Assembly: GCF_003430825.1 (NCBI RefSeq)
Contig: NZ_CP024047.1
Coordinates: 1,550,001-1,614,000 of the forward strand
DNA: 64,000 nucleotides
Source of the DNA: Natrarchaeobaculum sulfurireducens
GTDB lineage: Archaea > Halobacteriota > Halobacteria > Halobacteriales > Natrialbaceae
Reading direction: 5' to 3'
Of the stretch, positions 33,671-43,173 are shown one piece after another. Made by a program: the position numbers and the translations under genes. Each line of letters starts with the position of its first letter. Position 1 is the first letter of the stretch. The notes under the pieces are model-generated. The model made no database searches. It saw nothing but the letters and a program-made list of their open reading frames with translations, and was not told where the DNA came from.

Positions 33671-33676
33671 GGAGGA
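33671..33676 (+). promoter_or_regulatory. Strong Shine-Dalgarno of rpl18e
   Basis: GGAGGA stands 5 nt before ATG 33682. This is stronger than the ribosome-binding sites of most genes here, which are leaderless or coupled, and indicates that rpl18e has a true leader and independent initiation. Confidence 0.75.
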
Positions 33677-33681
33677 AATCA

Positions 33682-34035
33682 ATGAGTAGCAAGACCAATC
33701 CGAGGCTCAACGACCTCATCGCCGAGCTGAAGTCGACGTCCCGCGAGACGGACGCCGACGTCTGGCGAGACGTCGCGGATCGACTCGAGAAGCCCCGGGC
33801 GAACCACGCCGAGGTAAACCTGGGTCGGATCGAACGGTACGCACGCGAAGAAGAGACCGTCGTCGTTCCCGGCAAAGTGCTGGGATCCGGCGCGCTGCAG
33901 AAGTCAGTGACCGTTGCTGCGGTCGACTTCTCCTCGTCAGCCGAGACGAAGATCGAACAAACCGGTACACCGGTATCGCTCGAGCAATTGCTCGAAGAGA
34001 ACCCCGATGGTGCGGGCGTACGGGTGATCGCATGA
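33682..34035 (+). CDS. rpl18e: 50S ribosomal protein eL18
   Basis: A 117-residue archaeal/eukaryotic ribosomal protein with the [18 protein letters not shown] opening and core [34 protein letters not shown]. It has its own leader with a hairpin and a strong Shine-Dalgarno, so the second half of the cluster starts here. Its stop overlaps the rpl13 start (ATGA). Confidence 0.95.
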   Translation: MSSKTNPRLNDLIAELKSTSRETDADVWRDVADRLEKPRANHAEVNLGRIERYAREEETVVVPGKVLGSGALQKSVTVAAVDFSSSAETKIEQTGTPVSLEQLLEENPDGAGVRVIA

Positions 34036-34475
34036 ATCTCGCAGAGTTCGACGCGGACGTCGTCGTCGACGCTCGTGACTGCATCCTTGGACGTGTCGCA
34101 AGCGAGGTCGCCCAGCGCGCCCTCAACGGCGAGCGCGTCGCGATCGTCAACGCCGAAGACGCTGTCATCACGGGCGACAAAGAGGACGTCTTCGACACCT
34201 ACCGAACGCGGATCCAGCTCGGATCCGACCGAGGTCCGTACTACCCCAAGCGGCCGGACACGATCTTCAAGCGTGCCGTCCGCGGGATGTTGCCGTACAA
34301 GAAGACACGCGGTCGCGAGGCGTTCGAGAACGTTCGCGTCTACGTCGGCAACCCGTACGAAGACGACCGCGAAGCCGAGGTCGTCGAGGGTACCTCGCTG
34401 GACCGACTTTCGAACATCCGCTTCGTCCACCTGGGCGAAGTCTCCGAACAACTCGGTGCTAACGTCACATGGTAA
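34032..34475 (+). CDS. rpl13: 50S ribosomal protein uL13
   Basis: A 147-residue L13. It opens with [21 protein letters not shown] (the L13 signature DA-x2-LGR-x-AS) and contains [23 protein letters not shown]. uL13 is an early assembly protein of 23S rRNA. The start overlaps the rpl18e stop by 4 bp and its stop overlaps rps9 by 7 bp. Confidence 0.96.
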   Translation: MNLAEFDADVVVDARDCILGRVASEVAQRALNGERVAIVNAEDAVITGDKEDVFDTYRTRIQLGSDRGPYYPKRPDTIFKRAVRGMLPYKKTRGREAFENVRVYVGNPYEDDREAEVVEGTSLDRLSNIRFVHLGEVSEQLGANVTW

Positions 34476-34867
34476 CGAACACGAGTGGCAAGAAGAAGAC
34501 GGCCGTCGCTCGCGCAACGGTGCGCGAAGGCGAAGGCCGCGTACGAATCAACTCCAAGCCAGTCGAACTCGTCGAGCCAGAGATGTCACGGCTCAAGATG
34601 CTCGAGCCGTTCCGCATCGTCGGCGAGGACCTGCGCAGCGAGATGGACATCGACGTCAGCGTCGACGGTGGCGGGATCAGCGGCCAGGCAGACGCCGTCC
34701 GAACCGCCATCGCACGCGGGATCGTCCAGCATACGAACGACGCCGAACTCCGTGACGCGTTCATGGAGTTCGACCGGTCGCTGCTGGTCAACGACGTTCG
34801 TCAGTCCGAACCGAAAAAGTGGGGCGGCCCAGGCGCTCGGGCACGCTACCAGAAGTCCTACCGCTGA
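34469..34867 (+). CDS. rps9: 30S ribosomal protein uS9
   Basis: A 132-residue S9 whose basic C-terminal tail ([10 protein letters not shown]) reaches the P-site tRNA. The core has [22 protein letters not shown] and [21 protein letters not shown]. It starts inside the end of rpl13 and ends with TGA 34865-34867, which is followed at once by the rpo10 ribosome-binding site. Confidence 0.96.
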   Translation: MVTNTSGKKKTAVARATVREGEGRVRINSKPVELVEPEMSRLKMLEPFRIVGEDLRSEMDIDVSVDGGGISGQADAVRTAIARGIVQHTNDAELRDAFMEFDRSLLVNDVRQSEPKKWGGPGARARYQKSYR

Positions 34868-34879
34868 GGTGAGCACGAT

Positions 34880-35074
34880 ATGATGGTACCGGTTCGGTGT
34901 TTCACCTGTGGTAACGTCGTCGGCGAACACTGGGAAGCGTTCGACGAACGAGCGAACGAGGGCGACGAGGACCCCCAGAAGGTCCTCGATGAACTCGGCG
35001 TCGACCGGTACTGCTGCCGGCGCATGCTCGTTTCACACAGCGACCTCGTCGACGTCGTCTCCCCGTACCAGTAA
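34880..35074 (+). CDS. rpo10: RNA polymerase subunit Rpo10 (N)
   Basis: A 64-residue zinc-bundle subunit that anchors the assembly platform. Zinc ligands are CFTCGN near the N-terminus and YCCRRML, the family's atypical C-x2-C...C-C set. GAGGTGA at 34866-34872 lies 7 nt before ATG 34880, favouring the first of two consecutive ATG codons (MMVPVRCF). The next gene, rpo6, starts one base after its stop. Confidence 0.95.
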   Translation: MMVPVRCFTCGNVVGEHWEAFDERANEGDEDPQKVLDELGVDRYCCRRMLVSHSDLVDVVSPYQ

Positions 35075-35075
35075 C

Positions 35076-35261
35076 ATGCAACAGCAACGTCACAACCGAT
35101 ACGAGAAAGCACGAATCCTCGGTGCGAGAGCACTGCAGGTTTCCTACGGGGCACCGGTGCTGGTCGAGACGGATCAGTCCGAGCCGATCCTGATCGCCGC
35201 CGAAGAGTACGACGCGGGCGCGTTGCCCTTTACCGTCAAGCGGGGATACGATCGGAAATGA
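35076..35261 (+). CDS. rpo6: RNA polymerase subunit Rpo6 (K)
   Basis: A 61-residue omega-like subunit. It reads [28 protein letters not shown], where [14 protein letters not shown] is the signature, and ends [14 protein letters not shown]. Only the acidic N-terminal arm of eukaryotic RPB6 is missing, as is normal for archaea. The frame is open further upstream, inside rpo10, but ATG 35076 is the standard start. It overlaps eno by 4 bp. Confidence 0.93.
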   Translation: MQQQRHNRYEKARILGARALQVSYGAPVLVETDQSEPILIAAEEYDAGALPFTVKRGYDRK

Positions 35262-36469
35262 CGCTGATTACCGACGTTCGACTCCGGCGCATCCTCGACT
35301 CGCGTGGCAACCCGACGGTCGAAGCCGACGTGCTCACCGAGAGCGGTGGCTTCGGTCGGGCAGCTGCACCCAGCGGTGCCAGCACTGGCGAGTACGAAGC
35401 CGTCGAACGACCGCCGAGCGAGGCGATTGCAACGGCTCGAGAACGCGCCGTTCCGCGACTGGTCGGTGAGGCGTACGCCGGAAATCAGCGAGAGGTCGAC
35501 GCGATCTTACACGCTGCAGACGGCACGGATGACTTCTCGGAGATCGGTGCCAACAGTGCGGTCGCCATCTCGATGGCTGCCGCGAAAGCCGGTGCCGATG
35601 TGCTGGGCGCGCCGCTGTTCCAGCACCTCGGTGGCGCGTTCCGCGGCGACAACTTCCCGGTCCCGCTCGGGAACGTCATCGGCGGTGGTGAACACGCCGC
35701 CGACGCGACGGACATCCAGGAGTTCCTCGTCGCGCCAGTCGGCGCACCGAACGTCGCCGATGCCGTCTTTGCGAACGCCGCTGCACACGCCGCCGTCGCC
35801 GATCTACTCGAGGAGCGCGGTGTTCCCTCGGGCAAAGGCGACGAGGGTGCGTGGGCACCATCGATCGACGACAGCGAGGCGTTCGAGATCGTCGATGAGG
35901 CGGTCTCGCGCGTCGAAGACGAGGTCGGTTTCGAGGTGGCCTTCGGGCTGGACGTCGCGGCCGCCGAGATGTACGATGCAGAATCGGAGACCTACGAGTA
36001 CGACTCCGCGGGTGAGAGCCGCGACACCGACGAACAGATCGCCTACATCGCAGAACTCGTCGACGAGTACGATCTCGTCTACGTGGAAGATCCCCTCGAC
36101 GAAAACGACTACGAGGCGTTCGCTGATCTCACCGACGAAGTCGGTGAGCGGACGCTGATCTGTGGCGACGACCTGTTCGTCACCAACACGGAGCGACTCC
36201 GCGAGGGAATCGACCGCGGTGCGGCCAACAGCATCCTGATCAAGCCAAACCAGATCGGGACGCTTACGGACGCCTTCGATGCGATCGAACTCGCGACCAA
36301 AAGCGGCTACGACTCGATCGTCTCTCACCGCTCGGGCGAAACCGAGGACGCAACGATCGCACACCTCGCCGTCGCGACCGACGCCCCGTTCATCAAGACG
36401 GGTGCCGTCGGCGGCGAGCGAACCGCCAAGCTCAACGAGCTCATCAGAATCGCAGACGACGCGACATGA
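35258..36469 (+). CDS. eno: Enolase
   Basis: A 403-residue glycolytic enzyme converting 2-phosphoglycerate to phosphoenolpyruvate. Conserved elements: [14 protein letters not shown], the lid loop [10 protein letters not shown], metal-binding Asp/Glu in [22 protein letters not shown] and [10 protein letters not shown], the base LIKPNQIGT and SHRSGETED. It is embedded in the ribosomal cluster with 4-bp overlaps on both sides (ATGA), so enolase level is tied to ribosome synthesis, as in many archaea. Confidence 0.96.
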   Translation: MTLITDVRLRRILDSRGNPTVEADVLTESGGFGRAAAPSGASTGEYEAVERPPSEAIATARERAVPRLVGEAYAGNQREVDAILHAADGTDDFSEIGANSAVAISMAAAKAGADVLGAPLFQHLGGAFRGDNFPVPLGNVIGGGEHAADATDIQEFLVAPVGAPNVADAVFANAAAHAAVADLLEERGVPSGKGDEGAWAPSIDDSEAFEIVDEAVSRVEDEVGFEVAFGLDVAAAEMYDAESETYEYDSAGESRDTDEQIAYIAELVDEYDLVYVEDPLDENDYEAFADLTDEVGERTLICGDDLFVTNTERLREGIDRGAANSILIKPNQIGTLTDAFDAIELATKSGYDSIVSHRSGETEDATIAHLAVATDAPFIKTGAVGGERTAKLNELIRIADDAT

Positions 36470-37260
36470 CAGACGACAACGCAACCCAGGAAGGGCTCGA
36501 CGCCGCCGAAGAAGAGGTGGACGAGGAGCCGGCCGAAGGGGCCGGTCCCGCCGCCGAGGAGGACGTCGAGTCGGTAGACGAACAGCCCGCCGAGGCCGAG
36601 GAGGCCGACGCAGAACCAGCCGACGAGGAGGTCGAAGACGAGGGGCCGACTCTCGACGACGACGTCATGAGCGACGAGGAGGCAGACCTCCTCATCCCCG
36701 TCGAAGACTACCTCGGTGCCGGTGTCCACATCGGTACCCAGCAAAAGACCAAGGACATGGAGCGGTTCATCCACCGCGTCCGCACCGACGGTCTCTACGT
36801 GCTGGACGTCTCGAAGACCGACGGCCGCATCCGCACGGCTGCGGACTTCCTCTCGAATTACACGCCAGAGCAGATCCTGGTCACTTCGAGCCGCCAGTAC
36901 GGTCGCTTCCCGGCCGAGAAGTTCGCCGAAGCCGTGGGCGCTCGCGCCCGCACCGGCCGCTTCATCCCCGGCACGCTCACGAACCCGAAATACGACGGCT
37001 ACATCGAACCCGACGTCGTCGTCGTCACTGACCCGATCGGTGACGCACAGGCCGTCAAGGAGGCCATCACCGTGGGCATCCCGGTCATCGCGATGTGTGA
37101 CTCGAACAACCAGGTCAGTAACGTCGACCTCGTCGTCCCGACGAACAACAAGGGTCGCAAGGCCCTCTCGGTCGTCTACTGGCTGCTCGCCAACGAAGTC
37201 CTCGACCGCCGCGGTGCCGAGCCGTCCTACGCGCTCGAAGACTTCGAGAGTCTGGTCTGA
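36466..37260 (+). CDS. rps2: 30S ribosomal protein uS2 with acidic extension
   Basis: A 264-residue S2. The first 65 or so residues are almost purely Asp/Glu/Ala/Pro, a halophile extension; the conserved part begins [20 protein letters not shown] and continues through [20 protein letters not shown] and [21 protein letters not shown]2 joins late and helps bind S1-like factors and mRNA. It closes the cluster. In other haloarchaea I recall mevalonate kinase next; here a 40-residue membrane peptide and a LysE gene follow instead. Confidence 0.95.
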   Translation: MTDDNATQEGLDAAEEEVDEEPAEGAGPAAEEDVESVDEQPAEAEEADAEPADEEVEDEGPTLDDDVMSDEEADLLIPVEDYLGAGVHIGTQQKTKDMERFIHRVRTDGLYVLDVSKTDGRIRTAADFLSNYTPEQILVTSSRQYGRFPAEKFAEAVGARARTGRFIPGTLTNPKYDGYIEPDVVVVTDPIGDAQAVKEAITVGIPVIAMCDSNNQVSNVDLVVPTNNKGRKALSVVYWLLANEVLDRRGAEPSYALEDFESLV

Positions 37261-37414
37261 ATCGGGAGTTCGAAGACAGCGACTTTTCTGAGATCTCACG
37301 GCTTCGGTTTCGAGACTCGAGACCTGGCACTTCGAAACGCAACGGCATCGCGGCCGTACGGTCGACGGCGAACAGAGCGACAACGTTACTTATCGACCGT
37401 GCGAACGAGCGGCT

Positions 37415-37537
37415 ATGGACTGGCTATTCGAGTTCGAGGAAGAAGAGCTGCCGACGGCCGTACTTCTCGCGACGGCAGCACTGGTCGTGATTTTCGCGGT
37501 CGGGATCCCACTTCGACTTCTGCTCGGCCTTTTCTGA
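37415..37537 (+). CDS. 40-residue single-span membrane micro-protein
   Basis: ATG 37415 to TGA 37535-37537 encodes MDWLFEFEEEELPTAVLLA followed by a hydrophobic stretch (VVIFAVGIPLRLLLGLF) that would span the membrane once, with an acidic N-terminal head. Third codon positions are strongly G/C. TTACTTATCG at 37387-37396 may be the promoter, about 25 bp upstream. Very short proteins with this head-plus-span design are plausible membrane regulators; no family recognised. Confidence 0.6.
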   Translation: MDWLFEFEEEELPTAVLLATAALVVIFAVGIPLRLLLGLF

Positions 37538-37608
37538 TTCGGGGCCTTTTTCTGACCGGTTCGAACGCCGAGAGTCGCACCCACTGGCTTCGGGACGGGC
37601 TCGAGCGC

Positions 37609-38253
37609 TCAGCCGAGGAAGACACCGATCAGCAGTCGCAGTCCGAGGCCGACGAGGATCAGCCCGGACAGCCAGCGAACCCCAGTGGCGAGTCGCGGCC
37701 GCGTGAGTAACAGTCGTCGAACTGCACTCGAGCCGACGGCCACTCCTGCGAGATATGCCATCGTCACTACCGCGTAGATGGCTCCCAGAACCGTCAGCTG
37801 GCCCGAAACGTGGCCGGAGCCGTCGACGAACTGTGGGAGGAACGCGAGAAAGAAGAGCGCGACCTGTGGATTCAGGACGTTGACGAAGACGCCCTCGCGA
37901 AACGGGCTCGTTTCGGTCTCGGGGCCGTCCTCGCGGAGGAGAGCGTCGTCACGAATCGTTCGGACGCCGAGGAATACCAGATAGCCAGCGCCGAGATACG
38001 AAACCAGTGCGAACGCGAGTTCGGAGGCACGAAACACCGCTGAGAGGCCAACGACTGCCGCAACAGTGTGGACGAGGACGCCGACGCTGATCCCCGTTGC
38101 GGAGGCGATGCCGGCTTGCCGCCCGTCACCGACGCTCCTGGTGAGCACGTAGAGCGTATCCGGGCCGGGTGAGAGGATCATCGCTCCTGCGGCGACGAGG
38201 TAGACCGCGAGCACCGCCGGATCGATGACGGCCGACGCAACAAGGTCAGTCAC
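37609..38253 (-). CDS. LysE/RhtB-family amino-acid exporter
   Basis: A 214-residue membrane protein with about six hydrophobic spans. The LysE signature is AGAMILSPGPDTLYVLTRSVGDGRQAG after the first span, and FVNVLNPQVALFFLAFLPQF marks the second half. Members export amino acids or small metabolites by proton exchange; substrate unknown. It starts at GTG 38253. Convergent with the rps2 side and divergent from the small membrane protein at 38475 across 221 bp in which I see no other gene. Confidence 0.87.
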   Translation of the reverse strand: MTDLVASAVIDPAVLAVYLVAAGAMILSPGPDTLYVLTRSVGDGRQAGIASATGISVGVLVHTVAAVVGLSAVFRASELAFALVSYLGAGYLVFLGVRTIRDDALLREDGPETETSPFREGVFVNVLNPQVALFFLAFLPQFVDGSGHVSGQLTVLGAIYAVVTMAYLAGVAVGSSAVRRLLLTRPRLATGVRWLSGLILVGLGLRLLIGVFLG

Positions 38254-38474
38254 TCGAGGCCCCCTCCGCGGTCGGATCCCCGTTCACGTCGGCCGCAGTG
38301 AGAGCCCCAGGCCGTCGCCTCGAGTCTGCCAGGGGACAGCGGGCGTGGGTTGGCGTCTCGGCAGATCACTGCCAGGCAGTTTCTACGTTGTCGATAAAAA
38401 TGACAGGGATCGGGCAAGGCCAGGGAACGGAAGGTGAGACGTAAACCGCTGGTGTCCGTAACGTCCCCTAGTTC

Positions 38475-38741
38475 ATGGCCGAACACGCACTGACGCTGAT
38501 GGAAGACATCGAGCAGTCGGGCAAAACAGGAATGATGTACCTCTGGGGGGCGATCATCTCGGCGATCGTCTCGCTGTTGATCCCGGTCGTCGGTATCGTG
38601 GCGCTCTACAGCGGCTATCGACTGACGACGGTGATGGAACGCCGATGGTTCGGGTTCTTCTTTGCGGCGATCGGGCTGGCGAGTCTGACCCTGATGATCG
38701 TCGAACTCGTGTTACTCGAGTTGGGGTACATCTCGTTTTGA
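38475..38741 (+). CDS. Small membrane protein, two to three spans
   Basis: An 88-residue protein. After a polar start (MAEHALTLMEDIEQSGKTG) come hydrophobic segments at about residues 20-45 (MMYLWGAIISAIVSLLIPVV) and 60-85, with a basic loop YRLTTVMERR between. No known motif. It ends 44 bp from the convergent UbiA gene. Function unknown; codon use is normal for the region. Confidence 0.7.
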   Translation: MAEHALTLMEDIEQSGKTGMMYLWGAIISAIVSLLIPVVGIVALYSGYRLTTVMERRWFGFFFAAIGLASLTLMIVELVLLELGYISF

Positions 38742-38785
38742 ATCGCCCGGTGCTCGCATCTCAACGACGTGTCCGTCCAACCGGC

Positions 38786-39646
38786 TTATAGCACGTCGGT
38801 GAGCGGCTCGAACCAGACAGCCGCCACCAGAACGGCCAGAAAGACGTAGGAACCGCGAACGAGCAGCATCGTTGCCAGTTCGGGTGGGGCCCGGCGGGCA
38901 ACGAGTGCAACGGCACCGAACGCGAGTGCGGCCAGAACCGCCGTGGGTGGGAACACCCGAGCGACGGCGAACGCGACGACGACGAGCAAGGCAGTGGCCA
39001 TGAGGCCGTAGGCGATGGCCGTGGCTCGAGCCGGGCCGACGGCGACGGCGACGGTTCGTTTCTGGATCGAGCGGTCGTAGTCGTAATCTTTGGTGTCGTC
39101 GACGACTTTGATCCCCGAGAGCAAGACGAGAAAGACGAAGGCGAACGCGAGTGGGACGGCTGCTAGAGCTTCGGTCTGGACGTAGTAGCCGCCGACGAGT
39201 GCCAGGGCAATGCCGAACGGATAGCCCGTCGTCGCCGTGAGTGGGTTCGTATCGAGCTGTGGGGCGTGGTGGTAGGCGACGAGCCACAGCGGGATGGTGA
39301 GCAGGGCCGCGACCCAATCGACGAACACCACCAGAAACAAACAGCAGAGCGCGAAGACCCCCGTCGAGGCGACGAGGCCGACCCGACAGCCTCGTTCGGT
39401 CAACGGGTGATCGTCGTCCTCACCGCGGACGTGAAAGTCGACGTAGCCGTCTTTGACGTGAGCCGTGTAGACCGCTGCGAACGTCGCGACGGCGTGGACC
39501 GTCGCCAGTGCGAACGAAACGTATCCGGCGAGGATGGCACCGAACAGCGACGCAGCGATCGGCGGGAGCATGAAGACCGGGTGGACCTGCGACCAGTACG
39601 CCCGCGCCGTCGCTTCGGTTCCCTGCTCGTGTCTCACCAGCGACAT
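38786..39646 (-). CDS. UbiA-family prenyltransferase
   Basis: A 286-residue integral membrane enzyme with eight to nine spans that joins prenyl diphosphates to an acceptor. The two Asp-rich sites are TAHVKDGYVDFHVRGEDD and KVVDDTKDYDYDRSIQKRT. Archaeal members make menaquinone, lipid ethers (DGGGP) or elongate carotenoids; the neighbourhood does not decide, and carotenoid genes are absent. ATG 39646 (MSLVRHEQGTEATARAYW) is preferred over starts up to 31 codons upstream that overlap the divergent promoter region. Confidence 0.85.
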   Translation of the reverse strand: MSLVRHEQGTEATARAYWSQVHPVFMLPPIAASLFGAILAGYVSFALATVHAVATFAAVYTAHVKDGYVDFHVRGEDDDHPLTERGCRVGLVASTGVFALCCLFLVVFVDWVAALLTIPLWLVAYHHAPQLDTNPLTATTGYPFGIALALVGGYYVQTEALAAVPLAFAFVFLVLLSGIKVVDDTKDYDYDRSIQKRTVAVAVGPARATAIAYGLMATALLVVVAFAVARVFPPTAVLAALAFGAVALVARRAPPELATMLLVRGSYVFLAVLVAAVWFEPLTDVL

Positions 39647-39772
39647 GGAACGGACCTCAACGAACCGAACCATAATACCTGCCCTCAGGAATCGCCCGGC
39701 GACGACGGCGCCGAGTCGGTCACGACTTCCGAAACACACAGTTTGATGTGGTATCTTCTCTCACGAGACACT

Positions 39773-41464
39773 ATGTCAGACGGAGACACAGCCGCGGACC
39801 TCTTCGTCGACGCCCTCGAGTCCTACGGCGTCGACTACGTCTTCGGAAATCCGGGGACGACGGAATTGCCGATCGTCGAGGCCATCGGAACGAGCGATCT
39901 CGAGTACGTGCTCGGACTGCACGAGGACATCGCGGTGGGGATGGCCGGTGGCTACGCACAGACCCGGCGCTATCACGCCCACCACGACGACGACGTGCTG
40001 CCGGTCGGCGTCGCCAACCTCCACATCGCGCCGGGGCTCGCCCACGGGCTGGGCAACCTCTATGCGGCGAAGCTCGTCGGCGCGCCGCTGGTCGTCACGG
40101 CAGGAAACCACAGCACTGACTTTCGTCACGAAGAGCCAATTCTGTCGGGCGATCTGGTCGGGATGGCCGAGGAGTTCTGCAAGTGGTCGGCCGAAGTGCT
40201 CGATGCGTCCGCCCTCCCGACGATGCTCCGGCGAGCGTTCCGCGTCGCGATGACGCCACCGACCGGCCCCGTCTTCCTCGGGCTCCCCCTCGACGTGATG
40301 CTCGAGACGGTCGACGCCGAGCCCGAACCACTTGGGCCCGTCCCGAACGCGGGCAGCGGCGACCCGGGACAACTCGCACACGCCGCTGAGTTGCTGGCCG
40401 AGGCGGACAATCCCGTGTTGGTCGTCGGCGACCACATCGCCCGCTCGGGGGAAGACGCCGTCGCGGCGGCCGTCGATCTCGCCGAGGTAGCCGGATTGCG
40501 CGTCCACGGCGAGATCCTCTCCTGTGAGGTCAACTTCCCGACCGACCACGACCAGTGGGTCTCGTACATCCCGCCGGACGAAGGCCTCGCGTCGACGCTG
40601 CTGGACGCCGACACGCTCGTCTTCGCGGGCTGTTCGACCAACACTACGTTGACCCGCCACGAGGAGCCGCTGGTCGACGCCGATGCGACCTGTATTCACC
40701 TCGGCGACGATGCCTGGCAACTCGGCAAGAACGAACACGCCGATGCGGCCGTCCTCGGCGACCCCGGTCTGGTCATGGGGAACCTGGTCGAACACGTCCA
40801 GACGCTCGTCGACGCCGAGACGCTCGAGAGCCGACTCGAACACGTCGCCGCGGTCTCGGAGATGGTGGAAACACAGGTCGCCGCGATGGGCGAGGACGAC
40901 GGCGGAGACGACCCGCGGGCCTCGAAGGCAGAACTCGTCGACGAGATGGAACGCGTCGCCAGCGACGCCTACATCGTAGACGAGGGAGTCACCTCCAAGT
41001 ACGCGATGCTCACCCGCTGGGATCTCGCGCCCGAACAGTACATCTCGAACAAGGGCGGCGGGCTCGGCTACGGGCTTCCCGCCGCGGTCGGTGCCGCCAT
41101 CGCCGAGGGCCAACGCGAGACGCCACGCGACGTGATCGGCTTCATCGGCGACGGCTCCTACCAGTATTACCCACACGCACTCTACAGCGCAGCCCGCTCC
41201 GAGGTCGACCTGACCGTCGTCGTCTCGGACAACCGCAACTACCGCATCCTCAAGGACAACACCCTCAAGCTCATGGGCGGGGAGGAAGCCGACTACGCGT
41301 TCGTCGGCATGGACTTCGACCCGCCGGTCGACCTCGTGAAAAACGCCGAGAGCCACGGCGCCCGCGCCCGCCTCGTCGAGACGCCCGACGAAATCGCCGA
41401 TGCGCTCGAGGACGCCCTCGCCCACGACGGCGTCGACGTCCTCGACGTGCTGGTTCACGACTGA
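39773..41464 (+). CDS. Thiamine-diphosphate enzyme, benzoylformate-decarboxylase/acetolactate-synthase-like
   Basis: A 563-residue ThDP enzyme with PYR, central and PP domains. The catalytic Glu is in YVLGLHEDIAVGMAGGYAQ near residue 47; the PP domain has GGGLGYGLPAAVGAAIAEG and the Mg-ThDP motif FIGDGSYQYYPHALYSAA...SDNRNYRI. Residue choices resemble the MdlC branch (2-oxoacid decarboxylase) rather than true acetolactate synthase, which would pair with a small subunit not seen here. The frame is open far upstream, antisense to ubiA, but ATG 39773 begins the family's MSDGDTAADLFVDALESYG. Confidence 0.87.
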   Translation: MSDGDTAADLFVDALESYGVDYVFGNPGTTELPIVEAIGTSDLEYVLGLHEDIAVGMAGGYAQTRRYHAHHDDDVLPVGVANLHIAPGLAHGLGNLYAAKLVGAPLVVTAGNHSTDFRHEEPILSGDLVGMAEEFCKWSAEVLDASALPTMLRRAFRVAMTPPTGPVFLGLPLDVMLETVDAEPEPLGPVPNAGSGDPGQLAHAAELLAEADNPVLVVGDHIARSGEDAVAAAVDLAEVAGLRVHGEILSCEVNFPTDHDQWVSYIPPDEGLASTLLDADTLVFAGCSTNTTLTRHEEPLVDADATCIHLGDDAWQLGKNEHADAAVLGDPGLVMGNLVEHVQTLVDAETLESRLEHVAAVSEMVETQVAAMGEDDGGDDPRASKAELVDEMERVASDAYIVDEGVTSKYAMLTRWDLAPEQYISNKGGGLGYGLPAAVGAAIAEGQRETPRDVIGFIGDGSYQYYPHALYSAARSEVDLTVVVSDNRNYRILKDNTLKLMGGEEADYAFVGMDFDPPVDLVKNAESHGARARLVETPDEIADALEDALAHDGVDVLDVLVHD

Positions 41465-41510
41465 GACGAGCTGTCGTCTCTGTTTTCCGGGAGAGAAACA
41501 CAACAGCCAT

Positions 41511-41747
41511 ATGACTGGTTTCCGAATTGGTAAGCCGATGTGGACGGTCCTCGCATACGGCTTTTTGTTGCTGGTCGTCCTCCAGATGGTGGCCGCAACG
41601 CTGGTTCGTCGCGACGCAATCGAAATCGGCATGCGACACCCTGAGGCGTGGTTTCGCGCGGTCATGTTCCCGGTGTTGGGCCTCCCGCTACTGCTTCACT
41701 ACCGTTCGAAGCGGGCTGTACACCTCGAGCGAGACGAGCAGGTGTAG
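41511..41747 (+). CDS. Small membrane protein
   Basis: A 78-residue protein, MTGFRIGKPMWTVLAYGFLL, with two hydrophobic spans (about residues 12-30 and 47-62) and a basic C-terminus HYRSKRAVHLERDEQV. It follows the ThDP enzyme by 46 bp on the same strand and faces the end of the dehydrogenase gene 7 bp away. No family recognised; start ATG 41511 is chosen because the frame upstream lies within the ThDP gene. Confidence 0.7.
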   Translation: MTGFRIGKPMWTVLAYGFLLLVVLQMVAATLVRRDAIEIGMRHPEAWFRAVMFPVLGLPLLLHYRSKRAVHLERDEQV

Positions 41748-41754
41748 CGAGTCT

Positions 41755-43173
41755 TTACTCCTCTTTGATCCGCTCACCCTCGAGCGTCTCGGGAAACAGT
41801 TTCCCCGGATTCAGCGTATCCGTCGGGTCGAGCGCGCGCTTGATCGCACGCATCGTCTCGACCGCGCCGGCACCGTGTTCGGGCTCGAGAAACCTGCGCT
41901 TGCCCAGTCCGATGCCGTGTTCGCCGGTCGCGGTGCCGCCGAACTCGAGTGCGAGCTCGACGAGGTCGCGGTAGAGTCGTTCGCCGCGGTCGACCATCTC
42001 CGGGTCGTCGGGGTCGACCAGCACGGAGTAGTGGACGTTGCCGTCGCCGGCGTGGCCGAAACAGGGAACAAGCAGGTCCCGCTGTTCACCGAGTCGTTTG
42101 GCCTCTCGAACGACTTTGGGGTAGGCACTGATGGGGACCGTCACGTCGCCGGGGTGGAGCGGCTCGAGGTCGGGATCGTAGCTCCGGACGGCGTAGGCCA
42201 GTTCGCGCCGGGCCTGCCAGAGCCGTTCCATCTCGGCATCGTCGTCACTCATCTCGAAGCGGGAGACGTCGTGGCTCTCGAAGATCGTCCGGCAGAGGTC
42301 GATCTCCTCGTCGACGCCGTGGTTCGCGTGGAACTCGAGGAAGACCATCGGCGCGTCGGGCAGGTCGGTGCCGAGATAGTCGTTCGCCATTCCGGCGCTC
42401 AACTCGTCGACGAGTTCGATCCTGGCGACGTCGACTTCCGTCCGGATCGCATCGGAGATGGCTTCCGTCGCGTCCTCGAGCGTCTCGAAGATCGCTCGTC
42501 CGCCGCGGATCTGCTCGGGTCGGCCAGCGAGTCGAAGCGTAACGCGAGTAACGACGCCCAGTGTTCCTTCGCTGCCGATCAGGAGTTCGGTCAGGTTGTA
42601 GCCGCTTGAAGTCTTGACCGCCCGCGAGCCCGTCTCGATGACGGTGCCGTCGGCGAGGACGGCCTCGAGGCCGAGCACCCAGTCGGCGATCTCGCCGTAT
42701 TTGACGGTCTTCATGCCGCTGGCGTCGGTGGCGACCATGCCGCCGACGGTCGAGATGTCGCCCGACGAGGGCAACGGCGGGAAAAAGAGGCCGTCGTCGG
42801 CGACGTACTCGTCGACGTCGGTTCCGATGATCCCAGGGCCGACGTCGATCTGGAAGTCCTCGGGACGATACTCGATGACGTCGTCCATCCGGGTCAGGTC
42901 GAGGCTGATACCCCCGTGGGCGGGGACGGCGTTGCCCTCGAGTCCCGTTCCCGCCGCGAAGGGTGTGACGGGGACGCCGTGGTCCGTTGCGGCGGCGAGG
43001 ACGGCCGAAACGTCGTCTGTCGACTCGGGCCAGACGACCGCGTCGGGGACGACCGCCTCGTCGGAATCCTGGGTCCCCCAATCGGCTGCACGTGGCTCGC
43101 GTCGTCCCATCGCAAACGAGAGCTGGTCGTCCGCGAGCGCGAGGGCCTCGAGGAACGAACAGTCGTGTGTCAT
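41755..43173 (-). CDS. FAD-linked oxidase, GlcD/D-lactate dehydrogenase-like
   Basis: A 472-residue flavoprotein of the VAO/PCMH family that oxidises a 2-hydroxyacid (lactate, glycolate or 2-hydroxyglutarate). The FAD domain shows VTPFAAGTGLEGNAVPAHGG and SSGDISTVGGMVATDASG; the C-terminal part carries PCFGHAGDGNVHYSVLVD and GTATGEHGIGLGKR, the substrate/FAD site motifs, and ends TLNPGKLFPET. No iron-sulfur domain is fused. ATG 43173 (MTHDCSFLEALALADDQ) is preferred; GTG-led readings upstream extend into the promoter. Electrons probably enter the quinone pool. Confidence 0.9.
   Translation of the reverse strand: MTHDCSFLEALALADDQLSFAMGRREPRAADWGTQDSDEAVVPDAVVWPESTDDVSAVLAAATDHGVPVTPFAAGTGLEGNAVPAHGGISLDLTRMDDVIEYRPEDFQIDVGPGIIGTDVDEYVADDGLFFPPLPSSGDISTVGGMVATDASGMKTVKYGEIADWVLGLEAVLADGTVIETGSRAVKTSSGYNLTELLIGSEGTLGVVTRVTLRLAGRPEQIRGGRAIFETLEDATEAISDAIRTEVDVARIELVDELSAGMANDYLGTDLPDAPMVFLEFHANHGVDEEIDLCRTIFESHDVSRFEMSDDDAEMERLWQARRELAYAVRSYDPDLEPLHPGDVTVPISAYPKVVREAKRLGEQRDLLVPCFGHAGDGNVHYSVLVDPDDPEMVDRGERLYRDLVELALEFGGTATGEHGIGLGKRRFLEPEHGAGAVETMRAIKRALDPTDTLNPGKLFPETLEGERIKEE

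Noticed and set aside
33462-34517. 351-codon minus-strand frame over rpl18e, rpl13 and tRNA-Leu
   Set aside because: The plus strand carries well-known ribosomal genes and a tRNA; the minus frame is Ser/Arg-rich with no domain.
36325-37383. 352-codon minus-strand frame over eno end and rps2
   Set aside because: Antisense shadow of the acidic S2 extension and enolase; no protein-like pattern.
39266-39772. Extension of the ThDP enzyme start by 169 codons
   Set aside because: It is antisense to ubiA, Arg/Asp-rich, and the ThDP family begins at ATG 39773.
39776-41665. Long (629-codon) open frame on the minus strand across the ThDP enzyme
   Set aside because: It is antisense to a clearly recognised ThDP enzyme and its sequence shows no domain; GC-rich DNA with GC-rich wobble positions produces such shadows.
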